From: Betaproteobacteria bacterium
GTDB taxonomy: Bacteria > Pseudomonadota > Gammaproteobacteria > Burkholderiales > Burkholderiaceae_C
Length of the DNA stretch: 21,757 bases
Reading direction: 5' to 3'
Assembly (NCBI GenBank): GCA_009918225.1
Contig: RGEP01000011.1
Location: forward strand, 1-21,757
The position numbers were made by a program, and so were the translations under genes. Under the pieces are notes generated by a model that was given only the letters and a program-made list of their open reading frames with translations, was not told where the DNA came from and ran no database searches. Shown here piece by piece: positions 1 to 8,147 of this stretch; position 1 is the first letter of the stretch, and every line of letters begins with the position of its first letter.

Positions 1-75
1 TCTGAAGTTGGCCTGCAGCGTCAAGGCAAGGGCCCAAACCAGGGTGGGAAGGGCTCTGCAGGTCGGGGTGTGCAT
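1..75 (-). CDS. N-terminus of an unknown exported protein (partial)
   Basis: An ATG at 75-73 overlaps the TGA stop of the upstream lipoprotein gene (TGATG arrangement). It opens a frame without stops for all 25 codons to the window edge. The peptide starts MHTPTCRALPTLVWALALT, with a short polar N-region followed by a hydrophobic stretch, and resembles a signal peptide. The stop-start overlap implies translational coupling, so the two products are probably made together and may act together outside the cytoplasm. Too little is visible to name a family. The short open frame and the TGATG overlap could be chance, hence the modest confidence. Confidence 0.5.
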   Translation of the reverse strand, partial: MHTPTCRALPTLVWALALTLQANFR

Positions 76-1715
76 CAGCGGCAATAGGTGATGGGAGGCT
101 GCGTGGTCGCTCCCGCTTCGCTTTTGAACTCGAAGGCCCAGCAAGCGGTCTTGCTTCGGTTGTTGGCCAGGCCCAGTGCGGCCTCCAGCTCATCGCCTTT
201 CAGGGCCTTCCAGCGGATTTGGTAGGAGCCCGCAGGGTTCGCGTAGCTGTCCTGCCCGGTCTCATTGGTGGTGAAGTTGCGCGTGCTGCTGAAGCGCAGC
301 ACCTGTTGACCCGTGGCGGCATCGCTTCGCAGGCTCATGGCACTGACCGCAAAAGGTTGCACCGGCGGCTGTCGCATGGGGCTGAACTTGGCGGACTGCC
401 CGGCCAGATCAGGGCTGGGCACACCGCGCAGACAGGACATCACGTAGGGGGAGGCATCGGTGACGTGGTACTTGTAGCCCTGCGGACCGTTGCTCACGGG
501 CAGGGCATTACCGCCGCACACCCCATCACGCACGGCTGGTTTGCCGTCGGCGTCGTTGTAGCCATAGATGCCGAAGCCATCGAGTGCCCAGCCGATGGGA
601 TGCGTATCCCAATAATTGGCAGCCTTGGTCGACATGAGGCAGGTGGGGGCGGCGTGGTAGTGGTAATCGTCTGCGCGCCCAGCGTGCCCATTGCACAGAT
701 CCAATTCCCCCAAGACCTTGGTGTCGCCGTTCTGGCAGCCGCCTTGTTTGCAGGGGTTGAAGATGGGCACGCCGTTGACCGCCACCCCCACGGGCCCATC
801 GGTGACCGAGGTCGGTGCATCGGCCAGGCGTGGGGTCAGCGGGATGCGCCAGGCGTTGGTGCCCAAAAAGCGCTGCGCTGTGGGCACCTGAAGGTTGCTC
901 GCCGTGATGCCGTCCATCATCGTGTGCGTGGGCAGGCCTTCTGAAGAGATGTAGGCGTACTGCGCATCGCAGCCCACCTGTGCGGTACCGCCGCCGCCTT
1001 GCACCGCGTTGCGAACCAGCAGGCAGGCGCTGCTCGAACCTGAGGGACTTGCGCTGCGGGTGTAAGACACGTTCAAGGAAGCCTTGGCCAGGGTCAGCGG
1101 CGCCAACAGCCCCGTCAGCGTGACCCCATCGGGCTTGGCAGCTGCGTTCACGGGGGCCGACAGCGCATACAGGGTGAAGGTGTAAACCTTGGCGCCGCCG
1201 CCTTGGCTGCAGGGGGGTTGGTAGCCGGGGACCGGACCATCGCTGCCCACACCGTAGTCGGCCACGCCAAAGGTGGCTGCCTCCAAGGCCTGGCGGTTGG
1301 CCGAGAGGTTGTAGAGCAGCCAGTTGTATTTGGTGACGCCATCCGCAGGGATGGTGGTCATGACCAGGGCCAAGGACTTGGTGCCCACGGGAACGCCACT
1401 CCAGGCCAGGGGCGGGGAGCCGGCATGGCCATCGCAGCTGTGTTCGGCCGGCATGGTGCCGCCTTCCACCATCACCGGGCTGCTGAGGATGAAGTTGGCA
1501 GTACCGCCGGTACTCCCACCCGTGCCCCCACCGGTACTCCCGCCGGTACTCCCTCCGGTGTTCGTTCCGCTGTTGCCCGCTGTGTTGCCACCCGGGTTGA
1601 CCACAGCCGCTGCGGGGGTACTTGACCCACCGCCCCCACAGGCAGACAGGGCCAGGGCGGCGAGGACGATGAGCCCAGCCTTCAAACCCAGCAGCAATTG
1701 GCGAACCGTCGGCAT
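75..1715 (-). CDS. Lipoprotein with PEBP (YbhB/YbcL-like) and YHYH domains
   Basis: This 546-residue protein has a lipoprotein signal ending LSAC, with the acylated Cys at 26. A Gly/Ser/Thr-rich linker (about 42-72) follows, built from GGST-type repeats. Residues about 75-222 resemble the YbhB/YbcL Raf-kinase-inhibitor-like (PEBP) fold: the SPPLAWSGVP segment, KYNWLLYNLS, and YTFTLYAL. Residues about 242-500 form a YHYH domain, with the literal YHYH at 351-354 and a following IGWALDGFGIYGYN block. Many Cys residues fit a periplasmic or surface location. PEBP proteins bind phospholipid-like or small anionic ligands in other organisms, and YHYH domains have no settled function. The ATG at 1715 is preceded by a GGAAAGGG ribosome site. 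A likely coupled gene starts at the stop codon. The domain calls are firm; the role is unknown. Confidence 0.88.
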   Translation of the reverse strand: MPTVRQLLLGLKAGLIVLAALALSACGGGGSSTPAAAVVNPGGNTAGNSGTNTGGSTGGSTGGGTGGSTGGTANFILSSPVMVEGGTMPAEHSCDGHAGSPPLAWSGVPVGTKSLALVMTTIPADGVTKYNWLLYNLSANRQALEAATFGVADYGVGSDGPVPGYQPPCSQGGGAKVYTFTLYALSAPVNAAAKPDGVTLTGLLAPLTLAKASLNVSYTRSASPSGSSSACLLVRNAVQGGGGTAQVGCDAQYAYISSEGLPTHTMMDGITASNLQVPTAQRFLGTNAWRIPLTPRLADAPTSVTDGPVGVAVNGVPIFNPCKQGGCQNGDTKVLGELDLCNGHAGRADDYHYHAAPTCLMSTKAANYWDTHPIGWALDGFGIYGYNDADGKPAVRDGVCGGNALPVSNGPQGYKYHVTDASPYVMSCLRGVPSPDLAGQSAKFSPMRQPPVQPFAVSAMSLRSDAATGQQVLRFSSTRNFTTNETGQDSYANPAGSYQIRWKALKGDELEAALGLANNRSKTACWAFEFKSEAGATTQPPITYCR

Positions 1716-1751
1716 CTCGGCATATCCCTTTCCGCAAGCGCCTGCGCCGGG

Positions 1752-1806
1752 TGAGCCCCGGGCGAACTACAGGCGAACCATAGGTGAACCACAGGTGAAC
1801 CACAGG
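1752..1806 (-). repeat. Five tandem 11-bp direct repeats upstream of the PEBP/YHYH gene
   Basis: Read on the plus strand, the units are TGAGCCCCGGG / CGAACTACAGG / CGAACCATAGG / TGAACCACAGG / TGAACCACAGG. The last two are identical and the first is the most degenerate (8 of 11 matches to the last). The array lies 37 to 91 bp before the ATG at 1715. An 11-bp period puts each copy on the same face of the helix, as in direct-repeat sites of OmpR/PhoB-family regulators. No known box is recognised, so an operator role is inference. Confidence 0.7.
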
Positions 1807-2085
1807 CGCACATCGCGGTTACGACCCTGGTGTTTGCATGGTCGAGACGAGGTGTTGCTGCTTTGTTGCCGCCGCGCAAAGGCACCTTGCGCGAATGGGC
1901 CGTGAAAACCCGCCCCTGCTGCAGCCTTGCGTGGGTGTGAACCGCCGCAGTTACCCCACCCCTCGTGCGGTTCAGGCCCATGGTTGTTCACGCCCAGGGG
2001 GGCGTGCGCCGCATGCGCCAAACCATCCATTGACGGCAAAATCAGGCGCTTGAACTTGCGGGTCTGCACCCCGACCTGATGGCCC
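1807..2085. other. Divergent intergenic region with an 8-bp inverted repeat
   Basis: This is the remainder of the 370-bp gap between the divergent lipoprotein and M48 genes. It holds a perfect inverted repeat, TGAACCGC at 1938-1945 and GCGGTTCA at 1967-1974, with a 21-nt spacer. The TGAACC core also occurs in the 11-bp repeats at 1785 and 1796. TTGACG at 2030-2035 could be a -35 element for the M48 gene, but no convincing -10 follows at normal spacing. No RNA gene or credible protein-coding ORF was seen. Confidence 0.45.
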
Positions 2086-3183
2086 ATGAGCGACGACATT
2101 CGCAAACCCCCCGCCTTTGCTGAAGCAGCGCCGGCTGCCCAAGACCCACCCGGCTGGGGCTTTCGCACCGACGGCGAATTTCCGCTGCCGCCGATGATGG
2201 CGGCGCGCCGCTGTGGGTGCGCCGCGGCTGGCCCGGGGGGTGGACCGGCGGGCGGTCTGAAGGGCTCGTCCCGCCTGGCCTGCAGCGTGCATGGCCGGCG
2301 GGTGTTCACCGGATGGGCTGCGGCATCCGCGCTGGCTGTGGTGCCCGGCTTGGCCTGGGCGCAGACCCCGACCCCCGCCGCACCACCCGCGCCGCCGGTT
2401 GACGAAGGCCTGCGCAAAGAAGTCGGCAAGACCTCCGTGTTTGTGAACGCTGTGCCCCCCGAGCAGGTGGAGCAGGCGGCCGCGCAACAGTTTCGGCAGA
2501 TGGCGCGCGAGGCGCAACAAAAGAACCAGCTTGCGCCGCCCGAGCACCCGCAGGTGGTGCGGCTGCGCGCGATTGCCCAGCGCATCATTCCCTTTGCGCC
2601 CGCGTGGAACCCTCGGGCGCGGGACTGGAAGTGGGATGTGCAGCTGTTTGGCAGCGCTCAGGTCAACGCGTTTTGCATGCCGGGCGGGAAGATCGCCTTT
2701 TACTGGGGCATTCTTTCCAAGCTGCAGTTGAACGACGACGAGGTGGCCATGATCATGGGCCACGAGGTCGCGCATGCGCTGCGCGAGCACGCACGCGAGC
2801 GCATGGGCAAGCAAGCGGCCACCCGCTTGGGCGCCAACATCGTGTCTTCGCTCTTCGGCTTGGGGCAGTTGGGTGACTTGGCCGTGGGCATGGGCGCGCA
2901 ACTGCTCACCCTCAAGTTCAGCCGCGACGACGAAACCGAGGCCGACTTGGTGGGGCTGGAGCTGGCCGCTCGCGCGGGCTACAACCCCGAAGCCGGGGTG
3001 ACCCTGTGGCAGAAGATGCTGCAGGCCAACAAGGGCGCGCCGCCGGAATTCATGAGCACCCACCCGGCGGGTGATTCGCGCATCCATGACATTCAGAAGG
3101 TGTTGCCCAAGGTGCAGCCCTTGTATGCGCGGGCGCCCAAGCCCGAGCAGGTGTTTGGCCCGCCCAGCAGCAGCAAGGGCTGA
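2086..3183 (+). CDS. M48 family zinc metallopeptidase, exported
   Basis: The zinc site is complete: HEVAH at 226-230, with the third ligand expected at E283 of ETEAD. A STHPAGDSRI segment (324-333) carries the downstream His typical of BepA/LoiP/Oma1-like M48 enzymes. The region between the HExxH and ExxxD motifs contains a hydrophobic, Gly-rich stretch. Such enzymes act in envelope protein quality control or outer-membrane protein turnover. The start is uncertain. The ATG at 2086 places about 67 Pro/Ala/Gly-rich residues before a signal-like segment (GRRVFTGWAAASALAVV, cleavage near AWA/Q at 92). An in-frame GTG at 2287 would start just before it and give a more normal signal peptide. Neither has a strong ribosome site. 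The RRxF pattern is weakly Tat-like. The gene converges on gloC with an 8-bp gap. Confidence 0.88.
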   Translation: MSDDIRKPPAFAEAAPAAQDPPGWGFRTDGEFPLPPMMAARRCGCAAAGPGGGPAGGLKGSSRLACSVHGRRVFTGWAAASALAVVPGLAWAQTPTPAAPPAPPVDEGLRKEVGKTSVFVNAVPPEQVEQAAAQQFRQMAREAQQKNQLAPPEHPQVVRLRAIAQRIIPFAPAWNPRARDWKWDVQLFGSAQVNAFCMPGGKIAFYWGILSKLQLNDDEVAMIMGHEVAHALREHARERMGKQAATRLGANIVSSLFGLGQLGDLAVGMGAQLLTLKFSRDDETEADLVGLELAARAGYNPEAGVTLWQKMLQANKGAPPEFMSTHPAGDSRIHDIQKVLPKVQPLYARAPKPEQVFGPPSSSKG

Positions 3184-3191
3184 GCCCGCCC

Positions 3192-3830
3192 TCAGGTTCC
3201 GCCGACATACGGGTTGCTGCGCCGCTCCCGCCCGAAGCTGCTCTCGGGCCCGTGGCCGGGAATGAAGACCGTGTCGTCGCCCATGGGCCACAGGCGTTGG
3301 GTGATGCTGGCGATCAGGGTGTCGTAGTCCCCGCCGGGAAAGTCGGTGCGGCCGATGCTGCCGGCAAACAGCACATCGCCCACAAAGCAGCGCTGTCCTT
3401 CCTTGGAGTGAAACACCACGTGGCCAGGCGTGTGCCCGGGGCAGTGGCGCACCTCCAGTTGGCAATGGCCGATGCGGACCGTGTCGCCATCGGCCAGCCA
3501 GCGGTCGGGCTTGAACAGTTCGGCCGGCGGGAAGCCGAAGTGCGCGCTTTGTTGCGGCAGGCCGTCAATCCAAAACTGGTCGCCCGGATGGGGCCCGATG
3601 ATGGGCAGGCCGTCCTCGCGCGCGAGCTGCCCCGTTCCCCCAGCATGGTCGATGTGGGCATGGGTCAGCCAAATCGCCTTGAGCGTCAGGCCGCGCTTGC
3701 TCACCTCGTCGCGGATGCGTTGCAGCTCTCCACCCGGGTCAATGACCGCCGCTTCATGGGTCTCGTCGCACCAGACCAAGGAGCAGTTCTGTTGGAAGGG
3801 CGTAACGGGCAGGGTGTGGTACTGGAACAT
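3192..3830 (-). CDS. gloC: Metallo-beta-lactamase-fold hydrolase, GloC/YcbL-type glyoxalase II
   Basis: This 212-residue cytoplasmic protein has the complete dinuclear metal site of the metallo-beta-lactamase fold: THAHIDH with H57, H59, D61 and H62; H133 in CPGHTPGH; D152 in FVGDVLF; and H193 in IPGHGP. The length (about 215) and the N-terminal FQQNCSLVW and DPGG segments match E. coli YcbL (GloC). GloC hydrolyses S-D-lactoylglutathione in methylglyoxal detoxification. Subfamily assignment rests on recalled similarity; a persulfide dioxygenase or other small thioesterase is less likely. The gene lies upstream of nothing on its strand except the M48 convergence, and follows hsp20 on the same strand with a 77-bp gap. 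No clear ribosome site precedes the ATG. Confidence 0.88.
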   Translation of the reverse strand: MFQYHTLPVTPFQQNCSLVWCDETHEAAVIDPGGELQRIRDEVSKRGLTLKAIWLTHAHIDHAGGTGQLAREDGLPIIGPHPGDQFWIDGLPQQSAHFGFPPAELFKPDRWLADGDTVRIGHCQLEVRHCPGHTPGHVVFHSKEGQRCFVGDVLFAGSIGRTDFPGGDYDTLIASITQRLWPMGDDTVFIPGHGPESSFGRERRSNPYVGGT

Positions 3831-3907
3831 GGTTGGCGATGATGGTATCGCGTCCCCATGTTCGCTTCTGTGCGGACGGTGCCTGCTGGGTCAGGGCACG
3901 AGCAGAC

Positions 3908-4333
3908 CTATTGAATCGACACCCGCTTCGTGCTGCCGGCGGCCTTTTTGGGCAGCTTGAGATTGAGGATGCCGTCTTCGTATCGTGCATCGGCACGGGC
4001 CTCGTCTACGGGGCAGTCCAAGGCGAAGGACCGGCTGGCGTAGCCTTCCTGTCGCTCCTTGAAGAGCACACGGCCGTCGTCGCGCTCCTCCTTTTCAGAT
4101 TTGCTCTGGGCGCTGAGGGTGACCACATGGCCATCGATGCGCACATCAATGTCTTCCTTGCGCATGCCGGGAATATCGGCTTTCACCAGATAGTGGTCGT
4201 CGCGCTCTGAGAGGTCCACACGCATGCGGGGCGCGCCGTCCACGGCGCTCATTCGCCAGGGGCGCATGAGGCTGCGCAGGGTGTCGTCGAAGGGGTCGCG
4301 CAGAAAGGGATCAAGCAGTCGGAGCTCACTCAT
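3908..4333 (-). CDS. Small heat-shock protein, Hsp20/alpha-crystallin family
   Basis: This 141-residue holdase chaperone has an alpha-crystallin domain at about 36-130. It includes VKADIPGMRKEDIDVRI, the R-x-F beta strand (SRSFALDCPV) and the family signature ARYEDGILNLKLPK with the G-I-L core at 121-123. A C-terminal V-S-I (138-140) corresponds to the I-x-I/V anchor used in oligomer assembly. The start at 4333 is fixed by a perfect AAGGAGG (plus-strand 4340-4346) six bases upstream; an upstream in-frame ATG at 4387 would sit at the predicted transcription start and is rejected. A sigma-32-like promoter lies 58 bp upstream of the start. It should bind unfolding proteins without ATP during heat or other stress. 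Confidence 0.93.
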   Translation of the reverse strand: MSELRLLDPFLRDPFDDTLRSLMRPWRMSAVDGAPRMRVDLSERDDHYLVKADIPGMRKEDIDVRIDGHVVTLSAQSKSEKEERDDGRVLFKERQEGYASRSFALDCPVDEARADARYEDGILNLKLPKKAAGSTKRVSIQ

Positions 4334-4390
4334 GTTTAGCCTCCTTGGGGGCGGTTGATGGACGGGTTGGGACCACAGGACCTGCATTGC

Positions 4391-4421
4391 AGATGGGGTG
4401 CGTGAGGGGCCTGTTCAGGGG
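4391..4421 (-). promoter_or_regulatory. Sigma-32 (RpoH)-type heat-shock promoter for hsp20
   Basis: On the minus strand, CCCCTGAA (4421-4414) is followed after 15 bp by CCCCATCT (4398-4391). The -10 fits the enterobacterial RpoH consensus CCCCATNT at every fixed base, and the -35 differs from CCCTTGAA by one base. The predicted start near 4384 leaves about 50 nt before the hsp20 ATG. This agrees with the gene it serves. The reading is by eye. Confidence 0.72.
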
Positions 4422-4490
4422 GCACGCCCCACACCAACCGATCGTGCCTGTAAGCGAGCTGCAGCTGTTGAGCCGGCGCAGGAGGGGGCC

Positions 4491-4523
4491 ATGGCTACAC
4501 TGCCCCAATGGAAGCGTTCTTGA
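4491..4523 (+). CDS. Possible 10-codon leader ORF overlapping the GDT1 gene start
   Basis: ATG at 4491 sits five bases after AGGAGG (4480-4485) and encodes MATLPQWKRS, ending at TGA 4521-4523. That is 13 nt inside the GDT1 coding region in another frame. The only usable GDT1 start, ATG 4508, lies 22 nt from this ribosome site, and an in-frame stop at 4469-4471 rules out upstream starts. The mini-ORF may therefore capture ribosomes and couple or limit GDT1 translation. Expression is unproven. Confidence 0.4.
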   Translation: MATLPQWKRS

Positions 4524-5080
4524 TTTCCACCGGTGTCGTGGCCTTGGGCGAAATGGGTGACAAAACCCAACTCTTGGCCATCGTGCTGGCGGCGGCATTT
4601 CGCAGGCCCGCTCCCATCATTGCGGGCATCTTCGTGGCCACCGTGCTCAACCACGCCCTGGCCGGTGCCGTGGGGGCTTGGGTGGCGCAGGCGCTGGGCC
4701 CGCAGGTGCTGCGTTGGGTGATCGGTCTGTCGTTTTTAGCCATGGCCGCCTGGATGCTGGTGCCCGATGAAATCGACGAGGACACTGCCACGGGCCAGCA
4801 GCGCTTCGGTGTGTTCGGCACCACCGTGCTGGCCTTCTTTCTGGCTGAAATGGGCGACAAGACGCAAATCGCCACGGTGGCCTTGGCCGCGCGCTACACC
4901 GAGGTGGTGGCCGTGGTCTTGGGCACCACCTTGGGCATGATGCTGGCCAATGTGCCGGCGGTGTTCTTGGGCGAGCGCATTGCCCGGCAGGTGTCGATGC
5001 GCTTGGTGCACGGGGCGGCAGCCTTCATCTTTGCGGTCTTGGGCGTGTTGACCTTGTTGCAGGTGGACCGGCTGTTGTAG
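4508..5080 (+). CDS. GDT1/TMEM165/UPF0016 family cation exporter (Mn2+-type)
   Basis: This 190-residue inner-membrane protein has two homologous halves, each opening with the family motif E-x-G-D-K-T-Q: EMGDKTQ at 15-21 and again at 114-120. Each half has about three hydrophobic helices, and a short acidic loop (PDEIDEDTATGQQ, 86-98) joins them. Bacterial members such as MneA export manganese, while eukaryotic ones move Mn2+/Ca2+ against protons. Mn2+ is the best guess here. The ATG at 4508 lacks its own ribosome site: the only strong one (4480-4485) serves an overlapping 10-codon ORF. No yybP-ykoY manganese riboswitch was recognised in the 174-bp gap shared with hsp20. Confidence 0.9.
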   Translation: MEAFLISTGVVALGEMGDKTQLLAIVLAAAFRRPAPIIAGIFVATVLNHALAGAVGAWVAQALGPQVLRWVIGLSFLAMAAWMLVPDEIDEDTATGQQRFGVFGTTVLAFFLAEMGDKTQIATVALAARYTEVVAVVLGTTLGMMLANVPAVFLGERIARQVSMRLVHGAAAFIFAVLGVLTLLQVDRLL

Positions 5081-5161
5081 GGCCCGAAGCTGGGTCGTGC
5101 CGGGCAGCCTTTTCGGGGCCGGAACGGGGAACAAGGGCGGGCAAGGGGGCAAGGGGGACAT

Positions 5162-6220
5162 ATGGCCAGATTCGGGCAGGGGACGCAACGCAGCACAGCG
5201 CTCATGGGTCGGGTGTTGATCGGCCGCTGGCTGGTGGCCACCGCCATGGCCACCGCCATGGCCGCAGCCTGGGCCGATGTACGGGCCCAGGCGCAGCGCG
5301 TGTCGGTGCCCAGCCTGGACCGCGATACACAAGGCGGCCCTGTGATGTTGCTGGGCCATTGGAGCCCCTCTTCGGGCCCTGTGGGCGATGCTGGGGCACC
5401 CAAGCCCGCGCGCGGCGCCATGTTGCTCTTGCATGGCTGCAGCGGGCCCTATGACGCGTCGGGCCGCCTGGGCTCGCGCATGGTGACCTACACCGAGCAG
5501 CTCAACCGCCGCGGGTGGTCGGTGTTGGTGCTGGACTCCTTCACCACCCGGGGTGAGCGTGAGCTGTGCACCCAGCCCTTGAACGGCCGCCGCATCACGC
5601 AGGCCCACCGGCGCTTGGATGCTTGGGGGGCACTGGCCTGGTTGGCGGCGCAGCCGGGCGTGGACCCGGCGCGCCTGGGCCTTTTGGGCTGGAGCAACGG
5701 CGGCTCGACGGTGCTGGCCACCATCGATGCCCAGCGCCTGGCCCGCAGGCCTGCCGAGGTGCCGCTGCCCGCGTTCGCGGTGGCCTACTACCCGGGTTGC
5801 GCCGAGGCGCTGCAAGGCGGTGTGCGGGCTGGCGTGCCCGTGCTGCTGCAACTGGGCCAAGCCGACGACTGGACACCGGCCTACACCTGTGAGAACTGGG
5901 CTCAGCAGGCCAGCCTGAGCCGACCCACGGATGCGATGCCGGTGGGCGGCGGGGGTGACGGGTCGGCAGGCGCTAACGGTGAAGCCAGCGGTGCAGCCAG
6001 CGGTGCAGCAAGCGCCGCAGTCTCGCCCTCAGGGCCCCGTGTGGAGGTGGTGCTGTACCCCGGTGCCCACCACGGCTTCGATGGCGAAGGTCCCGTGCGT
6101 TTGCGACGCGATGTGCCCAATGGCGTAAACCGCGGGCAGGGCGTTCATGTCGGGGGCGACCCCAAGGCGCGGCGCGAGTCTTTGCTGCGCCTTGAACAGT
6201 GGCTGATGCGCTACGAGTAG
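5162..6220 (+). CDS. Exported alpha/beta hydrolase, dienelactone hydrolase family
   Basis: This 352-residue protein has a signal peptide (hydrophobic core about 22-38, cleavage near AQA at 42-44) and an alpha/beta hydrolase domain from about 60. The oxyanion/HG strand is LLLHGCSGPYD and the nucleophile elbow is GWSNGG with S178. The acid is in QADDWTP (D235/D236), and the catalytic His lies in GAHHGFD (H303/H304). YYPGC and ENW are also typical of the dienelactone-hydrolase group in Burkholderiales. A Gly/Ala/Ser-rich insert (about 262-292) between the Asp and His is unusual and coded partly by 12-bp repeats. AAGGGGG just before the ATG at 5162 supports that start. The substrate is unknown; an ester or lactone in the periplasm is likely. 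It converges on the cyanophycinase gene with a 5-bp gap. Confidence 0.85.
   Translation: MARFGQGTQRSTALMGRVLIGRWLVATAMATAMAAAWADVRAQAQRVSVPSLDRDTQGGPVMLLGHWSPSSGPVGDAGAPKPARGAMLLLHGCSGPYDASGRLGSRMVTYTEQLNRRGWSVLVLDSFTTRGERELCTQPLNGRRITQAHRRLDAWGALAWLAAQPGVDPARLGLLGWSNGGSTVLATIDAQRLARRPAEVPLPAFAVAYYPGCAEALQGGVRAGVPVLLQLGQADDWTPAYTCENWAQQASLSRPTDAMPVGGGGDGSAGANGEASGAASGAASAAVSPSGPRVEVVLYPGAHHGFDGEGPVRLRRDVPNGVNRGQGVHVGGDPKARRESLLRLEQWLMRYE
5237..5260 (+). repeat. 12-bp tandem duplication in a signal-peptide coding region
   Basis: GCCACCGCCATG occurs twice in direct succession, giving ATAMATAM in the hydrophobic core of the hydrolase signal peptide. The unit length is a multiple of three, so copy changes would lengthen or shorten the core without shifting frame. 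Confidence 0.8.
5984..6007 (+). repeat. 12-bp tandem repeat coding a Gly/Ala/Ser linker
   Basis: GCCAGCGGTGCA is present twice, followed by a degenerate third unit (GCAAGCGCCGCA at 6008-6019). It codes ASGAASGAASAA within the hydrolase, in a low-complexity insert between the catalytic Asp and His. Confidence 0.8.
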
Positions 6221-6225
6221 CCGCT

Positions 6226-7380
<1,155 letters not shown>

Positions 7381-7458
7381 GATCGTGATGGTCTCACGGT
7401 CTGCAGGGCTGCGGCTTGAATCCGGTGGCCCTGCGGCTGTGACCGCCGCTGCGCTTGC

Positions 7459-8049
7459 TCAGGATTTGAAGTTGAAACGGCCTTCGGCCACCATGGCCTC
7501 CAGCGCTTGCCGCCCGTTGGGCGCTTCGCGTTCTTGCAGGGCTGCGGGCAGGTTCTCGCGCGGGCCTTGTTCACCCACGGCCACCACACAGTGCACCGCA
7601 AATCCTTCGGGCACGCCCAGTTGCGCGCGCAGGGCCTCGGCATTGAAGCCGCCCATTGCATGGGTGCGCCAGCCCATGGATTCGGCTTGCAGGGCCAGGC
7701 TCATCCAAGCTGCACCGGTATCAAAAGCATGGTGTGGCGAGGGCTTGGCTTCGGTGGTGCCGGGGGCCACGGATTGTTGGGCCGACAAGATGGCGATCAG
7801 GGCCGAAGCCGCTCGTGCCCAGCCTTGGTTGAACGGCGCGAGGGTTTCGAAGATGGCGTTGAAGCCGGGGCTGCCGGCCAGGCCATACACGAAGCGCCAG
7901 GGTTGGGTGTTGGAGGTGGACGGCGCCCATCGGGCCGCCTCGAACAGGCTCATGAGCTCCGGCGCGCTGATGGGCTTGCCGGTGAAGGAGCGGGGCGACC
8001 AGCGCTGGACGAAGCGGCTGTCAACAGGGGCGGCAGGGGTGCGGGACAT
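7459..8049 (-). CDS. Nitroreductase family FMN oxidoreductase
   Basis: The 196-residue protein carries FMN-binding signatures of the nitroreductase fold: RWSPRSF (16-22) and APSTSNTQPWRFVY (42-55). A central GAAWMSLALQAESMGWRTHAMGG-type dimer and flavin segment follows, and a GVPEGFAVHCVVAVG strand near the C-terminus. Members reduce nitroaromatics, quinones or enones with NAD(P)H. The physiological substrate cannot be read from sequence. It lies on the same strand as cbbR, 98 bp downstream, and could be read through from it. A 78-bp gap separates it from the cyanophycinase gene downstream. The ATG at 8049 has only a weak ribosome site. Confidence 0.88.
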   Translation of the reverse strand: MSRTPAAPVDSRFVQRWSPRSFTGKPISAPELMSLFEAARWAPSTSNTQPWRFVYGLAGSPGFNAIFETLAPFNQGWARAASALIAILSAQQSVAPGTTEAKPSPHHAFDTGAAWMSLALQAESMGWRTHAMGGFNAEALRAQLGVPEGFAVHCVVAVGEQGPRENLPAALQEREAPNGRQALEAMVAEGRFNFKS

Positions 8050-8147
8050 GGTGGGCCTATCGGTTTGAAGACGTGCATTGTGGCGTTTGCCGGCGCTCGG
8101 GGTTCAATGGTGGGCACAGGTCTTGATGACCGTGGCGACCGCCGAGC

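Noticed and set aside
526..1803. Long minus-strand frame overlapping the lipoprotein gene
   Set aside because: Its composition is rich in Arg, Gly and His typical of a shifted frame, and the lipoprotein frame has clear domains.
1752..1806. CRISPR array
   Set aside because: The 11-bp units are contiguous with no spacers and no cas genes are present.
4334..4507. yybP-ykoY manganese riboswitch before the GDT1 gene
   Set aside because: Family logic suggested it, but I could not find the conserved internal-loop sequences in this gap.
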